A stretch of 64,000 bases of DNA from NCBI GenBank assembly GCA_903938815.1, contig CAJAES010000104.1, positions 1 through 64,000 on the forward strand. Direction: 5' to 3'. Below the pieces are notes generated by a model. The model was not told the origin of the DNA and did no database searches. It saw only the letters and a program-made list of their open reading frames with translations. The translations under genes and the position numbers were made by a program. Shown in pieces: positions 7,484 through 16,233 of this stretch; positions within the stretch are counted from its first letter, which is position 1; every line of letters starts with the position of its first letter. Origin of the DNA: an uncultured beta proteobacterium. GTDB taxonomy: Bacteria > Pseudomonadota > Gammaproteobacteria > Burkholderiales > Burkholderiaceae_C.

Positions 7484-7560
7484 TGGTCGGGGTGGAGAGA
7501 TTCGAACTCCCGACCCACTGGTCCCAAACCAGTTGCGCTACCAGGCTGCGCTACACCCCG
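7484..7560 (-). tRNA. tRNA-Pro (anticodon TGG)
   Basis: A 77-nt cloverleaf with an encoded CCA end. Acceptor strand CGGGGTG pairs with CACCCCG. The D-arm contains AGCGCAGCCTGGTAGCGC. The anticodon arm is CTGGT-TTGGGAC-CAG with TGG at 7524-7526, and the T-loop is GTTCGAATC. The C1:G72-type start is typical of bacterial tRNA-Pro. Confidence 0.97.
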
Positions 7561-7566
7561 AGCCCC

Positions 7567-8064
7567 TTATTCTAGCGGTGCGTGCAGCGCGAGCTGCCGG
7601 GCGACTTCGGCGCACTGACGGATGTGCTGTTCGCACACGTAGCGAAGCGCCGAATACGTGAGCGCAGCCGACGCCACCTGGCCGGCCAGCGGCACGTATT
7701 TGGCCGCCTGCTGCGCGGTCAGGCGCACGCCCACCATCTTCAGCAGCCGCAGCACGATCTCGCGTGTGACGAGCTTGCCCACCACCAGCCCGCCGCTGGC
7801 GCTCAGCACCTTGTAGACCACCAGGCGCCGCTCGGGCGAAAGCCGCTCGATCTGCTCGGGCGAGAGCCCGAAGGCCGCGTTGATGCGCGGCAGCAGCTTC
7901 ATCAGGATGCCGATGTCGGTGACCCAGTCCAGGCCCGGCACCGGCACGGCGGCCACGCCGGCGGCCAGCAGCGCACGCTGCGAGACCAGTCGCCGGCAGC
8001 GGCCGGCGACAGCCTCGAGCTCAGGCGGGAGCGGCGGTGACGACGACGCCATCGGCATCCGCAT
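7567..8064 (-). CDS. Hypothetical membrane-associated protein
   Basis: A protein of 161-165 aa with hydrophobic segments at ~30-50 (ALLAAGVAAVPVPGLDWVTD) and ~125-145 (VPLAGQVASAALTYSALRYV), joined by amphipathic helices (RINAAFGLSPEQIERLSPE). The pattern is reminiscent of DUF697/EcsC-like small membrane-associated proteins, but I would not assign it. Starts are possible at 8064, 8058 or 8052. Its 5' end overlaps the rraA-like 3' end by up to 44 bp on the same strand, so it probably rides on the end of that transcript. Confidence 0.55.
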   Translation of the reverse strand: MRMPMASSSPPLPPELEAVAGRCRRLVSQRALLAAGVAAVPVPGLDWVTDIGILMKLLPRINAAFGLSPEQIERLSPERRLVVYKVLSASGGLVVGKLVTREIVLRLLKMVGVRLTAQQAAKYVPLAGQVASAALTYSALRYVCEQHIRQCAEVARQLALHAPLE

Positions 8065-8518
8065 AGAGCCAGTCCCCGGGACGGACCCACACGCCTTCGA
8101 TCTGCAGGGGAATGTCCACCAGGCCAGCCGACTTGCGGTCGCTGGGCATCGGAATCAGGCCCAGCGCCAGCAGGCCGATGTCGGTGGCCGCCATCTCGGC
8201 GGTGTCGCGCACCGCGCCATGCACCACCACGCCCGCCCAGCCGTTCTGCGCAGCCGACGCGGCGATGTTGCCGCCCACCAGGGCGCGCCGGCGTGAACCA
8301 CCGCCGTCGACCACCAGCACCGCGCCATGGCCCGGCGTCTCGAGCACGGCCTTGACGGAGGTGTTGTCCTCGAAGCAGCGCACCGTGCGCACCGGGCCCG
8401 CGAAACGTGCGCGGCCGCCAAAGCTGCGAAAGACCTCGGGCAGCACGCGGAACGCGTCGCCGGTGTCCGACTTGCGCGGGTCGCAGAGGTCGCAGGTGGA
8501 AAACTCGATGGGGTCCAT
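8021..8518 (-). CDS. RraA-family / HMG-type aldolase
   Basis: A 165-aa protein of the RraA fold. The family includes 4-hydroxy-4-methyl-2-oxoglutarate/oxaloacetate aldolases and the RNase E regulator RraA. Signature stretches are ALVGGNIAASAAQNGWAGVV (~79-98), VVHGAVRDTAEM (~98-109) with the conserved Arg-Asp, and LGLIPMPSDRKSAG (~119-132). Its ATG overlaps the TGA of the TPP enzyme by one base, so the two are translationally coupled. In this setting I favour an aldolase or oxaloacetate decarboxylase step that yields pyruvate over RNase regulation, because most RraA proteins in catabolic operons act that way. Confidence 0.85.
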   Translation of the reverse strand: MDPIEFSTCDLCDPRKSDTGDAFRVLPEVFRSFGGRARFAGPVRTVRCFEDNTSVKAVLETPGHGAVLVVDGGGSRRRALVGGNIAASAAQNGWAGVVVHGAVRDTAEMAATDIGLLALGLIPMPSDRKSAGLVDIPLQIEGVWVRPGDWLYADADGVVVTAAPA

Positions 8519-10221
8519 CAGGCTGATCCGGAACGTTGCAGGGCCTGGGCGCGGATGGCGCCCAGGGTTGTACGGGATGTGATGACGTCGGGGTCGAGTT
8601 TCAAGTGCAGCAGCGTCGGCCGGCCGCTGGCCAGGGCCGCCGCAAAGGCAGCTTCGAAGTCCTCGGTGCGGTCGACGCGGGCCGAACGCCAGCCGTAGGC
8701 GGCAGCCAGCGCGGCGAAGTCGGGGTTGTAGAGGTCGCTGCCGCTCACGCGCCCGGGGTACTCGCGCTCCTGGTGCATGCGGATGGTGCCGTAGGTGCCG
8801 TTGTCGACCACGATGCTGATCAGGCGCCCCGCCCCATAGCCCGTGGCGGTGGCCAGTTCCTGGCCCGTCATGAGGAAGTCGCCGTCGCCGGCCACGTTGA
8901 CCACGGTGCGCTGCGGGTACAGCAGCGACGCAGCCACCGCCGCCGGCAGGCCGTAGCCCATGGCTCCGGAGGTCGGCGCCAGCTGGGTGCGGCCGTCGTG
9001 CTGCAGGCCGTGGTAGCGCACATAGCGGTGCAGCCAGCCGCTGTAGTTGCCAGCACCGTTGGTGTAGACGGTATCGGCAGGCGCCAGGCGCTGCACGGTC
9101 TTCATCACGACGGCCAGGTCCATCGGCGCGACGGCCGGCGCCTCGTGGTTGGCTGCGTAGTCGGCGGCGGCGGCGGCTGTCCAGGCGCTCCAGGGAAGCT
9201 CGGTCGGCGCCGCCAGGGATTCGAGCGCGCGCGCGGCGTTGCCCACCGAGGCCTGCAGCAACAGGTCGGCGGCGTAGACGCGGCCGAGTTCCTCCGGGCC
9301 GGCATGGATGTGGATCAGCTTCTGCGCCGGCCTCGGCGCCTGGATCAGGGTGTAGCCGCCGGTGGTCATCTCGCCCAGCCGGATGCCGAGCGCGATGATC
9401 AGGTCGGCGTCGCGCACGCGGGCGGCCAGCCTCGGGTTGATGCCGATGCCCACGTCGCCGGCGTACTGGGGATGCCGGTTGTCGAAGCTGTCCTGGAACC
9501 GGAAGCCGCAGGTCGCGGGGAGCTGCCAGTTCTCGACGAAACGCTGCAGGGCCGCCGCGCCCTCGCCGTCCCAGCCGCTGCCGCCCGCGATCAGCAGCGG
9601 GCGCTCGGCCTCGAGCAGCATGCGGCGCACATCGCGAAGGGCGCCGGGCGCGGGCCAGGCCGTGGCGGGCCTGACGTGCGGCAGCACGGGCACTGCGGTG
9701 GGCTGCGTCAGCATGTCTTCCGGCAGCACCAGCACCACCGGGCCGGGGCGGCCCTGCATCGCGGTATGGAAGGCGCGCGCCACGTACTCGGGCACGCGGT
9801 CGGGGTCGTGCACCTCGCCCACCCACTTGGCCATGCCCAGCGTGCCGGGGCCGAACATCTGCCGGTAGTCGAGTTCCTGGAAGGCCTCGCGGTCACGCTG
9901 GTCACCCGCCACCTGGCCGACGAACAGCACCATGGGCGTGGAATCCTGGAACGCGGTGTGAACGCCGATGCTGGCGTTGGTCGCGCCCGGCCCGCGCGTC
10001 ACGAAGCAGATGCCGGGGCGGCCGGTGAGCTTGCCCTGTGCCTCGGCCATGAAGGCGGCGCCGCCTTCCTGGCGGCAGGCGATGAAGCGGATGGCATCGC
10101 GGTGCTCGTGGAAACCGTCCAGCACCGCCAGGTAGCTCTCGCCCGGAACACCGAACGCAGTGTGGACGCCCTGGGCGATCAGGGCTTCGACCAGGGCATG
10201 GCCGGCGGGTCTGGGTGTCAT
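8518..10221 (-). CDS. TPP-dependent acetolactate-synthase-like enzyme
   Basis: A 567-aa thiamine diphosphate enzyme of the IlvB/benzoylformate decarboxylase superfamily. The N-terminal PYR domain carries the activating Glu (CRQEGGAAFMAEAQG, ~50-64). The central domain is at ~190-330. The C-terminal PP domain carries the TPP/Mg site GDGDFLMTGQELATA ... NGTYG (~430-465). The substrate is unknown. Its pairing with an RraA-type aldolase and a TetR-controlled carboxylate transporter argues against a biosynthetic acetolactate synthase, and no small subunit gene is present. ATG 10221 is the preferred start; a GTG at 10260 is in frame. Confidence 0.85.
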   Translation of the reverse strand: MTPRPAGHALVEALIAQGVHTAFGVPGESYLAVLDGFHEHRDAIRFIACRQEGGAAFMAEAQGKLTGRPGICFVTRGPGATNASIGVHTAFQDSTPMVLFVGQVAGDQRDREAFQELDYRQMFGPGTLGMAKWVGEVHDPDRVPEYVARAFHTAMQGRPGPVVLVLPEDMLTQPTAVPVLPHVRPATAWPAPGALRDVRRMLLEAERPLLIAGGSGWDGEGAAALQRFVENWQLPATCGFRFQDSFDNRHPQYAGDVGIGINPRLAARVRDADLIIALGIRLGEMTTGGYTLIQAPRPAQKLIHIHAGPEELGRVYAADLLLQASVGNAARALESLAAPTELPWSAWTAAAAADYAANHEAPAVAPMDLAVVMKTVQRLAPADTVYTNGAGNYSGWLHRYVRYHGLQHDGRTQLAPTSGAMGYGLPAAVAASLLYPQRTVVNVAGDGDFLMTGQELATATGYGAGRLISIVVDNGTYGTIRMHQEREYPGRVSGSDLYNPDFAALAAAYGWRSARVDRTEDFEAAFAAALASGRPTLLHLKLDPDVITSRTTLGAIRAQALQRSGSA

Positions 10222-10303
10222 CGATTCGCTTTCGTTGGACAGGTCTTTGGCGAGCCCCACATTATCGGCAGGCCGCCCTTGCGGGTTTGTTCCGATCCAC
10301 GCT

Positions 10304-10321
10304 ATTCACCATTTGGTGAAT
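10304..10321. promoter_or_regulatory. TetR operator, copy 1 (perfect palindrome)
   Basis: ATTCACCA-TT-TGGTGAAT is an 18-bp perfect inverted repeat. It lies 9 bp upstream of the tetR start and 83 bp upstream of the divergent TPP-enzyme start. The same sequence, with one arm mismatch, precedes tctC. This arrangement fits autoregulation and control of both catabolic transcripts. Confidence 0.8.
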
Positions 10322-10330
10322 TATCACGAT

Positions 10331-10981
10331 ATGTCACGCCAAGCCTCCGACATCACAGAGCCCCGCCAGCGCGACGCCGACCGCTCGCAGCTGGCCATCC
10401 TGGCGGCCGCGTCCGGCGAGTTCGCCGAGCACGGCCTGGGCGGCGCGCGCATGGACCGCATCGCCGAGCGCGCGGGTGTCGACAAGCGCCTGATCTACTA
10501 CTACTTCAAGAACAAGGACAGCCTCTTCCTCGCCGCACTGGAAGAGGCCTACCGCGGCATCCGGGAGGCGGAGCAGGAGCTGCACCTGACCGACCTGCCG
10601 CCCGAGGCGGCGATCCGCCGACTGACCGAGTTCACCTGGAACTACTACCTGGCGCATCCGGAGTTCCTCACGCTGCTGAACAGCGAGAACCTGCACCGCG
10701 GCCGGCATCTGGAGCAATCGCGCAATGCGCGCGAGATGAACTCGCCGCTGGTGCAGACGCTCGGCGAGATCCTCGAGCGCGGCCGCATCGCGGGCGTCTT
10801 CCGGGGCGGCATCGACCCGGTGCAGCTCTACATCTCCATCGCCGGGCTGTCGTACTTCTACCTGTCGAACAACCACACCCTCTCCGCGATCTTCGGGCGC
10901 GACCTGATGCTGCCGAAGGCCCGCAGCGAGCGCCTGTCCCACATCTGCGACGTGATCCTCGGGTATGTCCTGAGGGACTGA
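10331..10981 (+). CDS. TetR-family transcriptional regulator
   Basis: A 216-aa regulator. The HTH is at ~25-70, with the typical FAEHGLGGARMDRIAERAGVDKRLIYYYF motif spread over that span and the hallmark YYYFKNKDSLFLAALE. The C-terminal ligand domain contains LTEFTWNYYLAHPEFLTLL, as in TetR proteins of the RutR/NemR-like group. The ATG at 10331 was chosen because it sits just before the HTH and just after the operator palindrome. It lies between the divergent TPP/RraA pair and tctCBA, and operator copies stand before both, so it is very likely the local repressor responding to the pathway substrate or an intermediate. Confidence 0.9.
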   Translation: MSRQASDITEPRQRDADRSQLAILAAASGEFAEHGLGGARMDRIAERAGVDKRLIYYYFKNKDSLFLAALEEAYRGIREAEQELHLTDLPPEAAIRRLTEFTWNYYLAHPEFLTLLNSENLHRGRHLEQSRNAREMNSPLVQTLGEILERGRIAGVFRGGIDPVQLYISIAGLSYFYLSNNHTLSAIFGRDLMLPKARSERLSHICDVILGYVLRD

Positions 10982-10994
10982 GCCCGACCGCCGA

Positions 10995-11023
10995 TTGACA
11001 GACGTCACACCCGCTTCAACAAT
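10995..11023 (+). promoter_or_regulatory. Promoter of tctCBA operon
   Basis: TTGACA at 10995-11000 and AACAAT at 11018-11023 are separated by 17 bp, a good sigma-70 match. The second TetR operator overlaps the -10 box, so bound repressor would block the promoter. Confidence 0.7.
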
Positions 11024-11039
11024 TCTCCGTCCGGTGAAT
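11022..11039. promoter_or_regulatory. TetR operator, copy 2
   Basis: ATTCTCCG-TC-CGGTGAAT has arms matching at 7 of 8 positions and is closely related to the perfect operator at 10304-10321. It overlaps the -10 region and start point of the transporter promoter, 18 bp before the tctC start codon. Confidence 0.7.
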
Positions 11040-11057
11040 TAAAACAGGAGACAGAGC

Positions 11058-12056
11058 ATGAATCTGAAATTGAGCGCCATCGCCGCCGCCGCCCTGCTGG
11101 GCACTCTCGCCAGCGCCCACGCACAGTGGCAGCCGAACAAGCCCATCACGATCATCGTGCCCTGGGCCGCCGGTGGCTCCACGGACCAGGTCACCCGCGT
11201 GACGGCCGCGGAACTCGAGAAGCACCTGAACCAGAAGATCGTGGTGCTCAACCAGCCGGGCGCCTCGGGCTCGGTGGGCACCAAGAACGCCCTGGAAGCG
11301 CCGAAGGACGGCTACACCTGGGCCGCGGGCGGCGCCAAGGACCTGGGCACCTACCGCGTGCTGGGCATGGTGGACACGGGCGCCAAGGACTGGAACCTGT
11401 ACATCAACGTGGCCCACATCGCGGTGGTTGGCGTCAATGCCGATGCACCGTACAAGACGATGACCGAACTGCTGGAGGCCATGAAGGCCCGTCCGGGCGC
11501 GATCCCGGTGGCCACCGCCGGCGTCAACTCCAGCGGCCACGCAGCGATCGAGGCCATCGCGCGCGCCACGGGCACGAGCTACAAGCATGTCACCTACGAC
11601 GGCGGCAACCCGGCCGTCATCGCCACGGTGTCCGGCGAGACGCAGGTCACCACGCAACTGGCCGCAGAGCAGACCGACATGATCCGCGCCAAGCGCATCC
11701 GGCCGCTGGCCGTGGTGGGCGACAAGTCACTGGAGATCGAGGGCTACGGCACCATCCCGCCGCTGTCGCAGTTCATTCCAGGCTTCAAGGATCCGATCAA
11801 CTACTTCGGCATCTTCGTTCCGCCGGGCGTGCCGGCCGACGTGACCCGCACGCTCGACCGCATCTGGGCCACCGAAATGGTCAAGAGCGACGCGCTGCGA
11901 AAGTACGCCGCAGGCCGCGGCGCGATGTTCGCCCCGATGGCGGGTGAGGAAGCGCAAAGAGCGGTGTTCCCGGCCATCCAGGCCTACGCCTGGACGCAGC
12001 AGGCCGCCGGCAAGGCCAAGGTGTCTCCCGACACCGTCGGCATTCCCAAGCCCTGA
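11058..12056 (+). CDS. TctC/Bug-type periplasmic solute-binding protein
   Basis: A 332-aa tripartite tricarboxylate transporter receptor. It has a signal peptide with cleavage after SAHA (MNLKLSAIAAAALLGTLASAHA). The Bug-family hallmarks follow: PNKPITIIVPWAAGGSTDQ (~26-44) and QPGASGSVGTKNA (~68-80), which carry the ligand-carboxylate contacts. The C-terminal half has FGIFVPPGVPADV. The family binds carboxylic acids, which is the main clue that the operon's substrate is acidic. AGGAG lies 6-10 bases before the ATG. It heads an operon with tctB and tctA and is controlled by the adjacent TetR operator. Confidence 0.93.
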   Translation: MNLKLSAIAAAALLGTLASAHAQWQPNKPITIIVPWAAGGSTDQVTRVTAAELEKHLNQKIVVLNQPGASGSVGTKNALEAPKDGYTWAAGGAKDLGTYRVLGMVDTGAKDWNLYINVAHIAVVGVNADAPYKTMTELLEAMKARPGAIPVATAGVNSSGHAAIEAIARATGTSYKHVTYDGGNPAVIATVSGETQVTTQLAAEQTDMIRAKRIRPLAVVGDKSLEIEGYGTIPPLSQFIPGFKDPINYFGIFVPPGVPADVTRTLDRIWATEMVKSDALRKYAAGRGAMFAPMAGEEAQRAVFPAIQAYAWTQQAAGKAKVSPDTVGIPKP

Positions 12057-12064
12057 CACCCAGC

Positions 12065-12547
12065 ATGAGCACGGGCGGTGAAACCGCTCGCGCCGACCTC
12101 CGGGGCGGCGTGGGCTGGATGGTCTTCGGCTTCGCGATCCTGGCGCTGTCCTGGCGCATGGACCGTTTCGAGACCATGGGCGGCACGATCTACACCGCTC
12201 CGGGGCTGGTGCCCGGAATCTTCGGGCTGCTGCTGATGTTGATGGGCGGCGCTCTGGCGCTGCGCGGGCGACGCGGGCTGCGCGCGGGCGCTGCCGGCGA
12301 GCCCGGGCCGCTGCTGAACAGCCGCATCGCGCTGATGCTGGTGCTGACCCTGGTCTACGCAGCGCTGCTCGTCGGGCGGGCGCCGTTCCTGCCGGCCACC
12401 ATGGTCTTCGTGGCAGCCTTCACCTGGGCGTATGGGGGCGAGTCTTCCACCAGACGCCGCATCGTTACCGCAGTGCTCTCGGGGCTGATCGCCGCCACCG
12501 TGATCGTGCTCGTCTTCGAGCGCATCTTCCTCGTGCGTTTGCCCTGA
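12065..12547 (+). CDS. TctB-type small membrane subunit
   Basis: A 160-aa inner-membrane protein with about four spans: ~17-30, ~48-66 (APGLVPGIFGLLLMLMGGALAL), ~90-125 and ~135-153. Position between tctC and tctA, length and the GLVPGIF motif identify it as the poorly conserved small subunit of a tripartite tricarboxylate transporter. It starts 8 bp after tctC. Confidence 0.85.
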   Translation: MSTGGETARADLRGGVGWMVFGFAILALSWRMDRFETMGGTIYTAPGLVPGIFGLLLMLMGGALALRGRRGLRAGAAGEPGPLLNSRIALMLVLTLVYAALLVGRAPFLPATMVFVAAFTWAYGGESSTRRRIVTAVLSGLIAATVIVLVFERIFLVRLP

Positions 12548-12550
12548 GCC

Positions 12551-14038
12551 ATGTTCGAGGGACTCTTCGCCTTCGGGCGCTCCATTGCCACGCTGGGCAC
12601 GCCAGAGATCATCGGCCTGGCGCTGCTGTCATCGCTGGTCGGGGTGGTGATCGGCGCCCTGCCCGGCCTCACGGCCACGATGGGCCTGGCGCTGATGACG
12701 ACGCTGACCATCAAGCTGCCGCCCAACCAGGCGCTGCTGATCCTCATCTGCACCTACGTGGGCGCCATCTACGGCGGCTCGCGCTCGGCCATCCTGCTCA
12801 ACATACCGGGTACGCCGGCTTCCGCCGCTTCCTGCCTGGACGGCTATGCGCTCGCCCGCCAAGGGCTGGCCGGGCGTGCGATGGGCATCGCCACCACGGG
12901 CTCCGTGCTGGGCACACTCATCGGCATGGTGTTCCTGGCGGGCTTCACGCCCATCCTCGGCAACCTCGCGCTGAAGTTCGGCGCCTACGAGTTCTTCTGG
13001 CTCGCGCTCTTCGGCGTCATCATCGCCGGCACCCTGACGGGTGACGACCCGCTGAAGGGCTGGATCGCCGGCATTGCCGGGCTCTTCGTGGCCACCATCG
13101 GCCAGGAATCCCAGTACGCCTACGAGCGCTTCGCCTTCGGCGTGCGCGACCTCGCGGGCGGCATCCAGCTGGTGCCCGCATTGGTGGGCGCCTTCGGCTT
13201 TGCCGAGTTGCTGACCGCGATGAAGACGCGCCAGGCGCCGGTGAAGATCAGCGCGTTCGACACCGTCATTCCGCGCATCCGCGACGTGACGAAGTACTGG
13301 CGCACCATCCTGCGCTCGGGCCTCATCGGCACGGGCGTGGGCATCGTGCCGGGTGTGGGCGAGGACGTCGCGGCCTGGTCGTCGTACGCGGCCGCCAAGC
13401 GCGCCAGCAAGGAGCCCGAGCTGTACGGCAAGGGCTCGGTCGAAGGCCTGATGGCCGCCGAGACCGGTGACAACGCCTGCGTGCCCGGGGCGATGATCCC
13501 GGTGCTGACGCTGGCCATACCGGGCTCGGCGCCCGCGGCCATCCTGATGGCGGCGATGATCATCCACGGCATCAAGCCCGGCCCGATGATCATGATCGAG
13601 AACGCGCAGTTCGTGTACGACGTGGTCGCGATGATGCTGTTCGCCACCATCGGCATCCTGATCTACGGCCTGGTGCTGACCAAGGCGCTGGTGCAGGTTC
13701 TGCGCGTGCCGCAGCACATCATCGTGCCGATCATCTTCGTGCTGTGCACGGTGGGCAGCTTCGCGCTCGCGGGCCGGCTGTTCGATGTGTGGGTGATGCT
13801 GGCCTTCGGGCTCATCGGGTTCGGGCTGCGGCACTACGGCTACCCGATGGCGCCGCTGGTGCTCGGCATCGTGCTCGGGGATCTGCTCGAGAAGAACCTG
13901 CGCCGCGCGCTGGTGCTGTCCGACGGTGACCTCGCGCCATTCTTCACGCGGCCCATCTCGGGCTTCTTCGCGGCGCTGATCATCGGCACCATTGCCTGGA
14001 AGCTGTGGAACCTGCGTCGCAGGCGCGTGACGACATGA
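12551..14038 (+). CDS. TctA-type large membrane subunit
   Basis: A 495-aa transporter channel subunit with about 11-12 spans. The family repeat is visible twice: GALPGLTATMGLALM (~37-51) and GIVPGVGEDVAAWSSYAAAKR (~258-278). The conserved YGGSRSAILLNIPGTPAS lies at ~75-92 and PGAMIPVLTLAIPGSAPAA at ~314-332. With tctC and tctB it should drive cation-coupled uptake of a carboxylate. The stop codon overlaps the next ATG by 4 bp (ATGA), tying transport to the catabolic genes. Confidence 0.95.
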   Translation: MFEGLFAFGRSIATLGTPEIIGLALLSSLVGVVIGALPGLTATMGLALMTTLTIKLPPNQALLILICTYVGAIYGGSRSAILLNIPGTPASAASCLDGYALARQGLAGRAMGIATTGSVLGTLIGMVFLAGFTPILGNLALKFGAYEFFWLALFGVIIAGTLTGDDPLKGWIAGIAGLFVATIGQESQYAYERFAFGVRDLAGGIQLVPALVGAFGFAELLTAMKTRQAPVKISAFDTVIPRIRDVTKYWRTILRSGLIGTGVGIVPGVGEDVAAWSSYAAAKRASKEPELYGKGSVEGLMAAETGDNACVPGAMIPVLTLAIPGSAPAAILMAAMIIHGIKPGPMIMIENAQFVYDVVAMMLFATIGILIYGLVLTKALVQVLRVPQHIIVPIIFVLCTVGSFALAGRLFDVWVMLAFGLIGFGLRHYGYPMAPLVLGIVLGDLLEKNLRRALVLSDGDLAPFFTRPISGFFAALIIGTIAWKLWNLRRRRVTT

Positions 14039-14865
14039 GGCTTGCCCTGTGCAACGAGGTGCTTCGCCACCTGCCCTTCGCGCAGCAGTGCGCGGCCGCC
14101 GCGGCCCTGGGCTGCACCGGCCTGGAGCTGGCGCCGTTCACGCTGACGGACGACCCTTCCGGGCTCACTCTGGCCGACGCCGCCCACTTCCGCAACATCG
14201 CCGCCGACCATGGGCTGGCCATTTCGAGCCTGCACTGGCTGCTGGTGCAGCCGGAGGGTCTGTCGCTGTCCACGCCCGACCCGGCGCTGCACGCCCGCAC
14301 GGTGGTCTTCCTGATCCATCTGATCCGGTTCGCGCAGGCCTGCGGCGCCGAAGTGCTGGTGCACGGCTCGCCCCGGCAACGCTCGCCGATGCCCGGACAG
14401 AGCACGGAAGACGCGCTGGCGCGCTGCGAGGCCGGATGGATGCAGCTGGCGGAGGCCGCACGGGCACACGATGTGGTCTATTGCATAGAACCACTGTCTC
14501 GGGTGGAGACACCGGTGCTCAACACCGTGGCAGAAGCGGCCGCACTGGTCGACCGCATCGGCTCGCCCGCGCTGCGCACGATGTTCGACCTGAGCGCGGC
14601 CTCGCAGACCGAGGCGCAACCGGTGGAGCAGGTGCTCGCGCGCCACCTGGCCACCGGCCACGTGGCGCACGTGCAGCTGAACGACCGCAACCGACGCGGC
14701 CCGGGCCAGGGCGACACGCCCGTGGCCCCGGTGCTGCGCGTGCTGAGAGATGCCGGCTACAGCGGCTGGATCGCGCTCGAGCCTTTCGACTACCACCCGG
14801 AGCCGCTGGCCTGCGCAGCGGCCAGCACAGCCTATGTGCGCGGCGCCTGGGAGGCGCTGACATGA
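14035..14865 (+). CDS. Sugar phosphate isomerase/epimerase-like TIM barrel (1)
   Basis: A 276-aa AP-endonuclease-2-type TIM barrel. Typical features are LGCTGLELAPF at the N-terminus, YCIEPLSRVETPVLNT with the metal-binding Glu (~148), MFDLSAAS (~183), HVQLNDRNRRGPGQGDT with the His of the metal site (~208), and GWIALEPFDY (~245) with the last Glu. The family covers IolE, IolI, hydroxypyruvate isomerase and 3-keto-sugar enzymes; the exact reaction is open. It overlaps both tctA and the next gene by ATGA, so it belongs to the same operon. Confidence 0.85.
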   Translation: MRLALCNEVLRHLPFAQQCAAAAALGCTGLELAPFTLTDDPSGLTLADAAHFRNIAADHGLAISSLHWLLVQPEGLSLSTPDPALHARTVVFLIHLIRFAQACGAEVLVHGSPRQRSPMPGQSTEDALARCEAGWMQLAEAARAHDVVYCIEPLSRVETPVLNTVAEAAALVDRIGSPALRTMFDLSAASQTEAQPVEQVLARHLATGHVAHVQLNDRNRRGPGQGDTPVAPVLRVLRDAGYSGWIALEPFDYHPEPLACAAASTAYVRGAWEALT

Positions 14866-16220
14866 GGCGGGCCGTGCCTGTGCGGCTGCGATCGATCGAA
14901 CTGTACGAGCGTCCGGTCACGCTGCGCCTGCCGTTCCGCTTCGGTGCGGCCACCGTCACGCAATGCCCGCAGGCCTTCGTGCGCGTGGTGGTGGAAGCCG
15001 AGGGCCGCAGCTTCGTCGGCGCGAGCGCAGAACTGATGGTGCCGAAGTGGTTCGACAAGAACCCGGCGCTGACGCACGGACAGAATTTCGAGCAGTTGAG
15101 GCACGCACTGCGGACAGCGCGCGGTACCTACCTGGACACACGGGCGAACCTCAGTCCCTGGGCTCTGTCATCGAACGCCGGCGAAGCGGCCATCGCCTCG
15201 GCGGTGGGAACCGGGTTGCCTCGCCTGGCGGCGCAGTTCGGCGCGGCGCAACTGGACAAGGCCGTGGCCGACGCAGCCCTGCGAGCAGCCGGCCTGCCCT
15301 GGGCGCAGGGCGTGCGGGCCGGTGTGCTGGGCGACCCCTGGAGCGCGGTGTTGCCCATGATGGCGCCCGAGAGCGTGGGCCTTCGCCACACCGTTGGCCT
15401 GGCCGACCGCCTTGCCGACGACGAAACCGGCCCGGACCCGAAGGACGGCCTTCCCGCCACGCTGCAGGCGGCCATCGCAGCCTGCGGCCTGAAGTTCTTC
15501 AAGCTCAAGCTATGCGGTGACACCGACCGCGACATCGCGCGCCTGACGGCCATCGCCGCACTGCTCGACGCCGCCGTGCCCGACTACCGCGTCACGCTGG
15601 ATGGCAACGAGACCTTCTCCGACGCTGCCTCGCTCGGCCGGTTCTGGCAGGCGCTGTGCGCCGCCGCGCCGCTGCGCAAGCTGCTCGCGCGCACGCTGCT
15701 GCTGGAGCAGCCCATCGCGCGCAAGCTGGCGCTGTCGGAGTCCATCGCGGGCCTGGGCATCACGCTGCCGGTCATCCTGGACGAATCCGACGACCACGAA
15801 TCGGCGCTGGCGCGCGGCCTGGCGCTGGGCTACCGCGGCATTTCCAGCAAGGCCTGCAAGGGCCTGTACCGCTCGCTGCACAGCGCCGCAGCCGTGGCCG
15901 CGCAGCCCGGCCTCGTGCTGTCGGGCGAGGACCTCACCTGCCAGGCCGGTCTGGGCGTGCAGCAGGACACCCTGCTCGCGGCCAGCCTCGGCGTGAGCCA
16001 CATCGAGCGCAACGGCCACCATTACGTGGACGGATTCGGCATTGCGCCCGCGGCGGAAGCCGAGGCCTTCGCGCTCGCCCACCCGGGCCTGTATGCCCAA
16101 CAGGGCGGCCGCGTCCGCCTGGCCGTGCGGGCCGGCCGCCTCGACCTGCGCAGCCTGCACACCCCCGGTTTCGCCCATGCCGCCGAGCCGCGCTGGGACA
16201 CCCTGACCCCCATCGATTGA
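14862..16220 (+). CDS. Enolase-superfamily (mandelate racemase/MLE-like) enzyme
   Basis: A 452-aa member of the enolase superfamily, which abstracts a proton alpha to a carboxylate. The barrel motifs read in order: FFKLKLCGD (K-x-K, ~210), DGNE (first metal ligand, ~246), LLEQPI (second, ~283), VILDESDD (third, ~305) and SSKACKG (K-x2-K, ~327). The mixed Lys pattern places it nearer the muconate-lactonizing/dipeptide-epimerase side than mandelate racemase. It is longer than most (~370-400), with an N-terminal capping domain and a ~40-residue tail. A sugar-acid dehydratase role would fit the operon but is inference. Confidence 0.8.
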   Translation: MRRAVPVRLRSIELYERPVTLRLPFRFGAATVTQCPQAFVRVVVEAEGRSFVGASAELMVPKWFDKNPALTHGQNFEQLRHALRTARGTYLDTRANLSPWALSSNAGEAAIASAVGTGLPRLAAQFGAAQLDKAVADAALRAAGLPWAQGVRAGVLGDPWSAVLPMMAPESVGLRHTVGLADRLADDETGPDPKDGLPATLQAAIAACGLKFFKLKLCGDTDRDIARLTAIAALLDAAVPDYRVTLDGNETFSDAASLGRFWQALCAAAPLRKLLARTLLLEQPIARKLALSESIAGLGITLPVILDESDDHESALARGLALGYRGISSKACKGLYRSLHSAAAVAAQPGLVLSGEDLTCQAGLGVQQDTLLAASLGVSHIERNGHHYVDGFGIAPAAEAEAFALAHPGLYAQQGGRVRLAVRAGRLDLRSLHTPGFAHAAEPRWDTLTPID

Positions 16221-16233
16221 AGGAGCCTCACCG

